A stretch of 64,000 nucleotides of DNA, from contig JAMLJB010000001.1 of NCBI GenBank assembly GCA_023953835.1, positions 744,001 through 808,000 on the forward strand, in the 5' to 3' direction. Source of the stretch: Rhizobiaceae bacterium (GTDB lineage: Bacteria > Pseudomonadota > Alphaproteobacteria > Rhizobiales > Rhizobiaceae). Of this stretch, positions 26,956 to 33,854 are shown piece after piece (position 1 is the stretch's first letter; every line of letters begins with the position of its first letter). A program made the translations under genes and the position numbers. A model generated the notes under the pieces. That model was not told where the DNA came from, ran no database searches, and saw nothing but the letters and a program-made list of their open reading frames with translations.

Positions 26956-28032
26956 TCACTCCCTGCCGAAGGCGGTGTCGAACCGCTTCAAGAAGTCCTG
27001 AACAGCCTGGTCCTGCGGCGTGGCGAATGAAAGGCTGACCGGATTGAGCGATTCGAGGGCCGGCATACCCTCGACCATTTTCGCATCGACATTTGTCGGC
27101 CAGTATTTGCCGGCGCCCGTGAGCACTTCCTGGCCCTTGGCGCTGGTCAGCAGTTCGAGCATCAGCTTCGCGGCATTGGGATGGGCAGCGCCGGCCATGA
27201 TTCCGCTCGGCTGCTCGGCAACCTGGGTTCCGTCATCCAGCCCTGCGAGATCGATCTTCTGGCCCGCCTGCTTCGCAATCAGAATGTTGAAGGACGAGAT
27301 GATCGGAGAAATCGGACGTTCGCCCGAGGCAACCGAACGGGCGGCCTCGGATGCGCCGCGCACGAACATGACGTCCTGCTTGGCGAGTTTTTCGAGGTAG
27401 GCCCAGTCGACTTTGCCGGACTCGATCAGATTCATGAAGTAGGTCAGGCTGTTGCCCGAAGTCGACGGGTGGGCGATGATAATCTTGCCCTTGAACTTCG
27501 GGTCAAGGAAGTCGTTGAAAGTGTGCGGAAGCTGCGACTTGTCGGTATATGCCGTGGTGTTGTAGGCGATCGTGAGCAGATAGACGCCTGACGAGTAATA
27601 TGTACCATCGGGATCGGCATATCCCTTGGCGATCTTGTCGAACGAACTGACCTTATAGGGTTCGTAATATCCCTTCTGCTTCCAGATCTGCGCGACATAG
27701 GGCTGGGTCATCGTGACGACGTCGGCGCGAAGTTGCCCCGCCGCCTTCTCCGCCTCCACCTGTGTGATCACCTCAGGCGCCTGTTTGCCGACAAGCGTCA
27801 GCGCGATTTTCGGAAAGTTCGCACTCCACAGTTCGCCGAGCGCTTTCGCTTCCTCGTTGCGTGAGGCCGTATAGTAGACAAGCTCGGTTTCGCCCGCGGC
27901 CACCGCAGCGTCGTAGAGCTTGATCATCTCCGGGTCGTCGAGTTTGACGGGTTCCGACCTGGCCGAAGACACGGCCATCACCGCCACGGCAGCAGTCAGG
28001 ACAAGGCGGTTCAAGATTCCAAATGTTGGCAT
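26956..28032 (-). CDS. ABC transporter substrate-binding protein, iron(III)-type (extracellular family 1)
   Basis: The protein has 358 residues from the ATG at 28032, with GGAGG 8 bp upstream. A GTG one codon earlier is less likely. A signal peptide ends near SSARSEP. The mature part has AVAAGETELVYYTASRNEEAKALGELWSANFP and GGAHP-like C-terminal features (GIMAGAAHPNAAKLMLELL), as in FbpA-like binding proteins used for organic acids and phosphonates. It is the first gene of the operon. The promoter at 28059-28087 resembles that of the glutaredoxin gene at 32717, so the ligand may belong to the same pathway. Confidence 0.88.
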   Translation of the reverse strand: MPTFGILNRLVLTAAVAVMAVSSARSEPVKLDDPEMIKLYDAAVAAGETELVYYTASRNEEAKALGELWSANFPKIALTLVGKQAPEVITQVEAEKAAGQLRADVVTMTQPYVAQIWKQKGYYEPYKVSSFDKIAKGYADPDGTYYSSGVYLLTIAYNTTAYTDKSQLPHTFNDFLDPKFKGKIIIAHPSTSGNSLTYFMNLIESGKVDWAYLEKLAKQDVMFVRGASEAARSVASGERPISPIISSFNILIAKQAGQKIDLAGLDDGTQVAEQPSGIMAGAAHPNAAKLMLELLTSAKGQEVLTGAGKYWPTNVDAKMVEGMPALESLNPVSLSFATPQDQAVQDFLKRFDTAFGRE

Positions 28033-28058
28033 CACAAGTTCCTCCCAAAACTGTAACC

Positions 28059-28087
28059 ATAAGAGGGCCTGCGCGACAGAGTGTCAA
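28059..28087 (-). promoter_or_regulatory. Sigma-70-type promoter of the ABC operon
   Basis: Read on the minus strand, TTGACA at 28087-28082 is followed after 17 bp by TCTTAT at 28064-28059. The -35 is perfect and the -10 is weak, as expected of a regulated promoter. The start codon is 27 bp beyond the -10. The -35 sits inside the palindrome GTGTCAACAC at 28081-28090. Confidence 0.6.
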
Positions 28088-28101
28088 CACATTTTGCAAA
28101 A

Positions 28102-28111
28102 ATGACGCCAA
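28102..28111. promoter_or_regulatory. Candidate operator ATGACGCCAA upstream of the ABC operon
   Basis: A 10-bp motif that starts 15 bp upstream of the -35 box. The near-identical TTGGCGACAT (reverse complement ATGTCGCCAA) starts 15 bp upstream of the -35 of the glutaredoxin gene at 32835. The same position relative to two promoters suggests a common regulator, most simply the GntR protein encoded at 33010. Confidence 0.4.
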
Positions 28112-28334
28112 ATACAGCAAAAAAATGAACTCGCCCGCTTCCAATTTCCGTTTTTGTCAACATCTTTGGAAAATCTGATCGGTCGAAGTCGCGAAAACGG
28201 GTTGTGTCTGCTCCAAAACGGAACAGCGGCAGAACGCTGCCTGCGCCCACGTCGGAAAGCGACCGCTTGGTCAGCGGCGATAAGGGCCGTCACGGCTGTC
28301 GGTCAGGATGGTCCGCGCCGCAAATGCCTGCAAT

Positions 28335-29591
28335 TCACGCGAACTTGCGTTGCGCGTCGAGCGCCAATCCAAGCCCGACGCTGCCGAACATGTCGCCCTG
28401 CACGACATTGGCATCGGGGAAAAGCGCGAGTATCCGCTGCCTCGCAATGGGCAGCGCGGTCGATCCGCCCGTCAGGAACACGCTTGTGATCTGTGCAGGC
28501 TTGATCCCGGCCTGAACGATTGTTTCCCGGACCGTTGCAACAACCCGGTCGACATCGCCGCCCAGAGTCTTTTCCAGTCCTTCCCGCGTCATCTCGGCGA
28601 CAAAGCGCACGTCCGGCAGGTCGACCTTCACCTGTGCGGCCAGTGCATCGGTCAGTTCGATCTTGGCAGCTTCAACGGAGCCTGCCAGCGCGTGCCCGTA
28701 TCGATGTTCGACGATTGCGATGAAGCGATCGACAAGCTCGGGGTGCCGCGCCTCGTAGCGGATCTGGCGCAAGTGGCGCATCGCCTGCGACGTATAGAGG
28801 AAATTGATGCGCTGCCACGTCGCCAGGTCGACGAAGTAAGACGCGGGCAGGTTCCGTTTTCCGTCGCGGGTCGGAGTAAGATAGCCGAGATGCGGCATCA
28901 CATGGGCTATACTCAAGAGGCGGTCGAAGTCGGTGCCGCCTATATGAATACCCGTACTGGCCAGCACGTCCGTCTTGCGGTCCGCGGCCTTGGCGCGCTC
29001 AGGCGAAACGCGGACGATGGAAAAATCCGACGTGCCGCCCCCCATGTCGACAACCAATGCCAATTGCTCGCTGGAGATGGTATTTTCATAGTCGAGCGCG
29101 GCCGCGATCGGCTCGAACTGAAATGCGACATTCTCGAACCCTTGCGCACGAGCCGCCTTCTCAAGCTCATCTTGCGCGCGGGCGTCTGCGATCTCGTCAT
29201 TGTCGACAAAATGAACTGGTCGCCCCAACACCACGCTTTTGGTTTGGTGCTGCGCGTCCTCATCAAGCTTCTTTTTCAGCTGGGCTATGAAAAGACCGAT
29301 GATCTCGGCAAAGGCGATGGATCGCGCCTTGATCCGGGTTTTCTCGAAGATCAGGTTGCTGCCGAGCACGCTCTTGAGCGCCCGCATCAGCCGGCCCTCG
29401 ACCCCCTCCACATAGCGTTCAATGGCCGCGCGTCCGTATGAGACCTCGCCATGCTCGAAGCCGAAGAAAACGGCGCTCGGCATCGTCGCATTCCCGCCCT
29501 CCAGTTGTACGAGGCGCGGCTTTCCGCCCTTCATCACGGCGACGGTCGAATTCGATGTCCCAAAATCGATTCCGGCAAATGTGGTTGTCAT
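28335..29591 (-). CDS. Hsp70-family protein, YegD-like
   Basis: The protein has 418 residues from the ATG at 29591 (MTTTFAGIDFGTSNSTVAV); the frame extends to 29687 but without Hsp70 homology. Actin-like ATPase motifs are present: phosphate-1 IDFGTSNST, the VVDMGGGTSDFSIVRVSP phosphate-2 loop, and the adenosine motif SVFLTGGSTALPIARQRI. The substrate-binding domain of DnaK is absent, as in E. coli YegD. A chaperone-like ATPase role is assumed, and its clients are unknown. It sits between the ABC operon and the decarboxylase-like gene, on the same strand as the former but 300 bp away. Confidence 0.88.
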   Translation of the reverse strand: MTTTFAGIDFGTSNSTVAVMKGGKPRLVQLEGGNATMPSAVFFGFEHGEVSYGRAAIERYVEGVEGRLMRALKSVLGSNLIFEKTRIKARSIAFAEIIGLFIAQLKKKLDEDAQHQTKSVVLGRPVHFVDNDEIADARAQDELEKAARAQGFENVAFQFEPIAAALDYENTISSEQLALVVDMGGGTSDFSIVRVSPERAKAADRKTDVLASTGIHIGGTDFDRLLSIAHVMPHLGYLTPTRDGKRNLPASYFVDLATWQRINFLYTSQAMRHLRQIRYEARHPELVDRFIAIVEHRYGHALAGSVEAAKIELTDALAAQVKVDLPDVRFVAEMTREGLEKTLGGDVDRVVATVRETIVQAGIKPAQITSVFLTGGSTALPIARQRILALFPDANVVQGDMFGSVGLGLALDAQRKFA

Positions 29592-29754
29592 GGATCGTCC
29601 CTGCGATGCGCGGCCTGCAGAGCGGGCCTGCCAAATGTATCTCTCTGCATCGGGCACGTAGATTCGTCCGATGCCAGCTCCCGCCACATGGCAAACAAAT
29701 CAAACCACGACAATAGGACTCGTTGAAACGACAATCGTTATTTCCCACCTTCTT

Positions 29755-29870
29755 TGCCCATTCATATTACATATATATTCTTTTTTACTTTACTAAGCAT
29801 ATTTCTATTGACATTTATATTTTACTATTGAAGGTAATATTTTGAATACGACTTATATGGAATTCTTTAT
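29755..29870. other. AT-rich promoter region of the decarboxylase-like gene
   Basis: This stretch is strikingly AT-rich compared with the GC-rich neighbourhood, with runs such as TACATATATATTC and TTTATATTTTAC. It contains a TTGACA at 29808-29813 but I find no good -10 at 16-18 bp spacing. It lies between the divergent yegD-like gene and the gene at 29842 and may be a curved, silenced or recently acquired control region. Confidence 0.4.
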
Positions 29871-30867
29871 GCAAGAAAATTCTTTCACGCTCGCCTGCGT
29901 TGCAACCGACCGTTCGCGACCCATCGTAGACGGCCGCATAACTGTGGCGTCCGGTCGCCTCAGTTGCATTCTCGAAGAGCCGGAGGAGATTTTCCGTCGC
30001 GCGCTGCGCGAAAAGGCTTTTGCAATCACCGAAATGTCGATGAGCAGCCATATCGTGACAACGGCACGTGGCGACAGCGCCTATGTCGGCGTGCCGGTAT
30101 TTCTGTCTCGCGCGTTTCGGCATTCGAGCATCTTCATCCGCACGGACAAGGGAATATCCCGCGCGGAGGACCTTTTCGGCAAGCGGATCGGTATTCCGGA
30201 GTACCAGCAAACCGCGGCGCTTTGGGTGCGCGGCATCCTGACCGAGCAGCACGGCGTGGACCCTGACCGGGTGGTCTGGGTCGTCGGAAGCCAGGAGCAG
30301 CCCAGCGGCACGGAGCGCATCGCCCTCGACCTGCCGCCCCGCATAAGGCTGGAGCGCATAGCGCAGGACCAGACGCTGAATGCGATGCTGGCCAATGGCG
30401 AGATTGACGCGATTATCACCCCTCGACCGCCTAGCTGCTTCGTTGCGGGCACGGCGCCCGTCGACCGGCTGTTTCCCGATTACCGGTCGGCTGAAATCGC
30501 CTATCACCGGGCCACGGGCCTTTTTCCCATCATGCATTGTCTCGCCGTTCGCAAGGACGTCGCAGCCGAACATCCCGACCTGCCCCAGCAGCTTTTCGCA
30601 GCGTTCTGCCTTGCCAAAGAGATGGCCATGAAGGATCTCGCGATGACGAACGTGCCGCGCGCGACTTTGCCCTGGGTCGCGGATCATCTCCGCGAGACGC
30701 AGAGGCTGCTTGGCACCAATTTCTGGCGTTATGGGTTTGAGGCCAACCGCGCCGAGCTTTCGACGATGGTCCGCTATGCCGTCCGGGACGGGCTTGTTCG
30801 TGAAGAACTGGACCCGCGACTCCTCTTTCATCCAAACACGCTTGATCTTATCGATGACCCGAACTGA
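29842..30867 (+). CDS. 4,5-dihydroxyphthalate decarboxylase-like protein
   Basis: The protein has 341 residues from a TTG start, chosen because GAAGG lies 7 bp upstream; ATGs at 29857 and 29869 lack a site. The first residues, LACVATDRSRPIVDGRITV, and then AITEMSMSSHIVT, GIPEYQQTAALWVRGILTEQHGV and AMLANGEIDAIITPRPPSCF, match the Pht5 family. This family shares the periplasmic-binding-protein type II fold. There is no signal peptide, so it acts in the cytoplasm. Pht5 converts 4,5-dihydroxyphthalate to protocatechuate, and a complete protocatechuate pathway lies at 52-60 kb. Many homologues have not been tested, so the substrate here is uncertain. Confidence 0.75.
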   Translation: MNTTYMEFFMQENSFTLACVATDRSRPIVDGRITVASGRLSCILEEPEEIFRRALREKAFAITEMSMSSHIVTTARGDSAYVGVPVFLSRAFRHSSIFIRTDKGISRAEDLFGKRIGIPEYQQTAALWVRGILTEQHGVDPDRVVWVVGSQEQPSGTERIALDLPPRIRLERIAQDQTLNAMLANGEIDAIITPRPPSCFVAGTAPVDRLFPDYRSAEIAYHRATGLFPIMHCLAVRKDVAAEHPDLPQQLFAAFCLAKEMAMKDLAMTNVPRATLPWVADHLRETQRLLGTNFWRYGFEANRAELSTMVRYAVRDGLVREELDPRLLFHPNTLDLIDDPN

Positions 30868-30881
30868 AAATGTGAAGGCGC

Positions 30882-31841
30882 TTACTCCGCCGCGATGCGG
30901 TGGGTGGTCTGCAAGCGCAGGAACTTCTCCGCCTCCAGCGCCGCCATGCAGCCCATTCCGGCCGCCGTCACCGCCTGCCGATATATTTCGTCGGTGACAT
31001 CGCCAGCGGCGAATACACCGGGGATGCTGGTCACGGTCGAGCCCGGAACCGTCGCGACATAGCCGGAGGAAGTCAGCTCAAGCTGGTTCTTGACCAGCGA
31101 AACGGATGGGTCGTGGCCGATAGCGACGAAAAGCCCATCCGCCTTGCGTCGCGTCGTTGCGCCGGTCTTGAGGTCCTTCAGCACCGCGCCGGCCAGCATA
31201 GGCATATCGCCGTCCTCGCCGAACATGTCCTCGACGACGTGGTTCCAGAGCACCTCGACATTGGGCTGCGCCAAGAGCCGCTCCTGCAAAATCCGCTCGG
31301 CGCGAAATTCCGACCGCCGATGCACGACCGTCACCTTGGATGCAATGTGCGAAAGGCTGTGGGCATCCTCGACAGCGGTGTTGCCGCCGCCGACAACGAT
31401 CACTTCCCTGTCCTTGAAGAAGAAGCCGTCGCATGTAGCACATGCCGAAACGCCCGAACCCTTGAAGCGCTCCTCTGAGGCAAGGCCGAGCCAGCGCGCC
31501 TGCGCGCCGGTCGCCAGAATGACCGTATCGCATGTCAACGTGCCGCCCTTGGCCAGTTTGAGGCGAAACGGCCTGGTGCTCAGGTCAAGCTCGACGACCG
31601 TGTCGGAAACAAACTGCGTTCCGACATGCGCGGCCTGCGCCCGCATCTGATCCATCAGCCACGGCCCCTGTATCACGTCCGCAAAGCCGGGATAGTTTTC
31701 GACATCCGCGGTGGTCGTCAGTTGTCCACCGACATCGATGCCGGAAATCAGCACGGGTTTGAGCAAAGCGCGCGCGGCATATATCGCGGCGGTATAACCG
31801 GCGGGACCGGAGCCGATGATGATGAGATTGGCGTGTGACAT
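30882..31841 (-). CDS. trxB: Thioredoxin-disulfide reductase
   Basis: The protein has 319 residues from the ATG of MSHANLIIIGSGPAG. It shows the FAD motif GSGPAGYTAAIYAAR at residues 10-24, the redox-active C134-A-T-C137, the NADPH motif VGGGNTAVEDA, and the C-terminal FAD contact GVFAAGDVTDEIYRQAVTAAGMGC. All are canonical for TrxB, which passes electrons from NADPH to thioredoxin. It lies downstream of the glutaredoxin-DinB gene on the same strand (78 bp), so the two are probably co-transcribed. It may be the general housekeeping enzyme or a dedicated copy; no thioredoxin gene adjoins it. Confidence 0.93.
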   Translation of the reverse strand: MSHANLIIIGSGPAGYTAAIYAARALLKPVLISGIDVGGQLTTTADVENYPGFADVIQGPWLMDQMRAQAAHVGTQFVSDTVVELDLSTRPFRLKLAKGGTLTCDTVILATGAQARWLGLASEERFKGSGVSACATCDGFFFKDREVIVVGGGNTAVEDAHSLSHIASKVTVVHRRSEFRAERILQERLLAQPNVEVLWNHVVEDMFGEDGDMPMLAGAVLKDLKTGATTRRKADGLFVAIGHDPSVSLVKNQLELTSSGYVATVPGSTVTSIPGVFAAGDVTDEIYRQAVTAAGMGCMAALEAEKFLRLQTTHRIAAE

Positions 31842-31919
31842 GTCGAGCATCCGGTTGGAGTTGCAAAAGCCGGTCCCTCGCTCAATCGACCCGAGGAACC
31901 GGCGAAGCCGTGGAACCGA

Positions 31920-32717
31920 TTACACCCACAACCGCTTCGGGATCGGCAGGCCGTTGTAGTAGTCCGGTGGGATTTCGAGTTCCGCGCCGATGCGACCGGC
32001 GGCGACAATGTCGAGCTGCCGCGCATGCTGCGTGCAGTGCCAGACCGCGCGCTCGATCACCTGTCCGCTGTCCTGCTCGCCATAATAGGTTGGCACGCGG
32101 GCGGGAATGCGCGACGGGCCGCCATTCTCGTACCAGGCGCGCAGGTTCGCCATGCGCATATCGATGAACTTGAGCAGGTCCGCCTTGGTGACGATGGCAG
32201 GATCGACGTAAGCGTGGATCGGCTTGATGTCGAGCACGCCTTCATCCATGTGCAGCATGAATGCGTGCGTGATCTGGAAGATGTGGACGGCAAGCTGCTT
32301 GAGCGTTCGCTCGCGGATCGGGATCGCGCGCTCATCGAGATTTTCTTCGGAGAACTTCTCGACGATCTTGCGGGCCTTTTCCAGCATGGGCTGCCAGCGA
32401 TCGAACAGCGCCTCATTGGAAAGACGGGTGTGATTGCGGGTCACGCCCAGCAGGGCGGCGACGTCCTCGAGCGACTGCGCGTAGACGAAGCGGTTTCCCT
32501 TCCTCACCGCCGGAATGCTGCGCAGGCCGCCGGCTGTGATCTCCTCCATCGCGCCTGCGGTCGACACGACATTGACGGATTCGAACGGAAGCCCGGTCTC
32601 CTCGACAAATTCCTTGACCTTGAGGCAGCTCGAGCAGCCAGGCCTCCAATAAACAGAAATTTCGGGACGAGCCGTGGCTCCCGCGATTGGCTCGGTGGCC
32701 GAAGCAGTGGCAAGCAT
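31920..32717 (-). CDS. Glutaredoxin-DinB-like fusion protein
   Basis: The protein has 265 residues from the ATG at 32717, 6 bp after AAAGGAG. A second ATG one codon earlier is only 3 bp from that site. The N-terminal glutaredoxin domain (residues 18-95) has the redox motif C28-S-S-C31 in YWRPGCSSCLK and the GSH-binding-type SIPAVRKGNRFV. From residue 110 on, a DinB-like four-helix domain follows, with metal-type histidines in VHIFQITHAFMLH and VWHCTQHARQLD. DinB-fold enzymes often use a small thiol as cofactor. A glutathione-dependent isomerase or dechlorinase-type reaction on an aromatic intermediate is a reasonable but unproven guess. Confidence 0.75.
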   Translation of the reverse strand: MLATASATEPIAGATARPEISVYWRPGCSSCLKVKEFVEETGLPFESVNVVSTAGAMEEITAGGLRSIPAVRKGNRFVYAQSLEDVAALLGVTRNHTRLSNEALFDRWQPMLEKARKIVEKFSEENLDERAIPIRERTLKQLAVHIFQITHAFMLHMDEGVLDIKPIHAYVDPAIVTKADLLKFIDMRMANLRAWYENGGPSRIPARVPTYYGEQDSGQVIERAVWHCTQHARQLDIVAAGRIGAELEIPPDYYNGLPIPKRLWV

Positions 32718-32791
32718 CATGCACTCCTTTGCGAATTGATTTGGCGCGGCCAGTCGTCCCGCCATCGGCGCCGAGCTGTCCGCTTGATGTG

Positions 32792-32820
32792 GAGATAATC
32801 AAAGACCCATATTTTGTCAA
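32792..32820 (-). promoter_or_regulatory. Sigma-70-type promoter of the glutaredoxin-DinB/trxB unit
   Basis: On the minus strand, TTGACA at 32820-32815 is followed after 17 bp by TATCTC at 32797-32792. The start codon lies about 72 bp beyond. The extended TGTTGACA is identical to the -35 region of the ABC operon promoter. Confidence 0.6.
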
Positions 32821-32834
32821 CATTTCTTATTCAC

Positions 32835-32896
32835 TTGGCGACATTATGTCAGTTCTGGCGGCATTTTTTGGCTACATGAGAGAAAAATGTCGCCAA
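32835..32896. promoter_or_regulatory. Operator region between the glutaredoxin gene and the GntR gene
   Basis: TTGGCGACAT at 32835-32844 and ATGTCGCCAA at 32887-32896 form a perfect 10-bp inverted repeat with 42 bp between the arms. Inside are the palindrome GACATTATGTC (32840-32850, 5-1-5) and a related CTGGCGGCAT (32855-32864). The 5-1-5 palindrome has the size expected of a GntR/FCD operator. The region sits between two divergent promoters and probably controls both. Confidence 0.5.
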
Positions 32897-32955
32897 TTTT
32901 ATCCACTCCTTGCGGTTGCACGTATGGAGCTGCCCGCCTGCATCCGCTGGAAGTG

Positions 32956-32983
32956 TTGACAGTTTTGGCATCCTTGGTATCTA
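32956..32983 (+). promoter_or_regulatory. Sigma-70-type promoter of the GntR gene
   Basis: TTGACA at 32956-32961, a 16-bp spacer and TATCTA at 32978-32983. A transcript starting near 32990 would give a short leader of about 20 bases to the GTG at 33010. Confidence 0.55.
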
Positions 32984-33009
32984 GCTCCCCACGATAGTGG
33001 ACTTTCCGC

Positions 33010-33771
33010 GTGCGAGTGTCGGAACTGGATCGGCGTTCGGCCCGGTTTATGCGTTCGTCTTGGCTTGAATCGGAGGATTCACAACTGAATTCGATTACTG
33101 ACAACAGTTCCAACGCCATATTGCGCGACGGCCGGGAAGTGGATCGCGCCTTCGATCTGGTGCTGAACGAGATTCTATCGGGTGCTCTTTCCCCGGGCTC
33201 CAAGCTGAAGGAACCGGAACTGTCGCGCCGGCTGGGCATCAAGCGCGGACCACTGCGGGAAGCGATCCGGCGGCTGCAGGGGCGGAATCTTGTGCTGTAT
33301 TCACCGAATCTCGGTGCGCGCATTGTGGTCCACAGCCCCAAGGACATCATTGATATCTACGAAATGCGCGAGGCGCTCGAAAGTGTGGCGGCGCGCCTGT
33401 GCGCCGAGCGCATGACCGATGGCGAGATCGCCGACCTGAAACAGGCGGCGGAGCAGCACTCCCCCTATGACGGCACCAACCGCCCCGAGGATGCGGGGCG
33501 CGTGGGCTTTCACCTGCAATTGATCAGGGGCAGCCGTAACAACACCATCGCGAAGATACTTGACGAAGGCTTCTTCCAGTTGATGAGGCTATGGCGGATG
33601 CACTTTCCCTGGCTTCGTCACAGCGATGCGCTGAGCCGGCGCGATCACCAATGGATCGCAGAGGCAATTGCCACTCGCGACGGTACCGCCGCTGAATTGC
33701 TCATGCGAAACCATATCAAGCGGCTTCGCGAGGTCATCATCGCGAAGAGCAAGGACACAACCGGCATCTGA
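33010..33771 (+). CDS. GntR-family regulator, FadR subfamily with FCD domain
   Basis: The protein has up to 253 residues from the GTG at 33010; an ATG at 33049 would remove 13. The winged-helix domain covers residues 45-105 (LSPGSKLKEPELSRRLGIKRGPLREAIRRLQGRNLV). The FCD ligand domain starts at IDIYEMREALESVAARLCAE and includes the metal or ligand histidines expected in GFHLQLIRGSRN and the C-terminal LLMRNHIKRL. FCD regulators usually respond to small carboxylic acids and repress catabolic operons. It is divergent from the glutaredoxin-DinB gene, and shared motifs suggest that it also controls the ABC operon at 28032. Confidence 0.85.
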   Translation: MRVSELDRRSARFMRSSWLESEDSQLNSITDNSSNAILRDGREVDRAFDLVLNEILSGALSPGSKLKEPELSRRLGIKRGPLREAIRRLQGRNLVLYSPNLGARIVVHSPKDIIDIYEMREALESVAARLCAERMTDGEIADLKQAAEQHSPYDGTNRPEDAGRVGFHLQLIRGSRNNTIAKILDEGFFQLMRLWRMHFPWLRHSDALSRRDHQWIAEAIATRDGTAAELLMRNHIKRLREVIIAKSKDTTGI

Positions 33772-33854
33772 TCGCACCGGTATCGTTGCGCGGCGACGAA
33801 TTCACGGCGTTATTGACTGTTGCGAACAAAAAGGAAACAGGCTTCATTCCCCGA

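Larger units (their letters stand above)
28033..28334. other. Intergenic region between yegD-like gene and ABC operon
   Basis: About 300 bp without a gene. The part nearest the ABC operon (28059-28162) is AT-rich and holds the promoter, the 10-bp ATGACGCCAA motif and a second TGTCAACA at 28155-28162. The remainder is the GC-rich 3' flank of the Hsp70-family gene, in which I see no hairpin with a T-run and no small ORF with a ribosome binding site. Confidence 0.6.

Noticed and set aside
29808..29840. TTGACA at 29808 as a promoter of the decarboxylase-like gene
   Set aside because: No -10 sequence stands at 16-18 bp; the nearest AT-rich hexamers are at 9 and 21 bp.
28082..32961. TGTCAACA/TGTTGACA (28082, 28155, 32815, 32954) as a dedicated operator
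   Set aside because: Three of the four copies contain the TTGACA -35 box of a plausible promoter, so their recurrence is mostly explained by promoter function. Only the copy at 28155 is left over.
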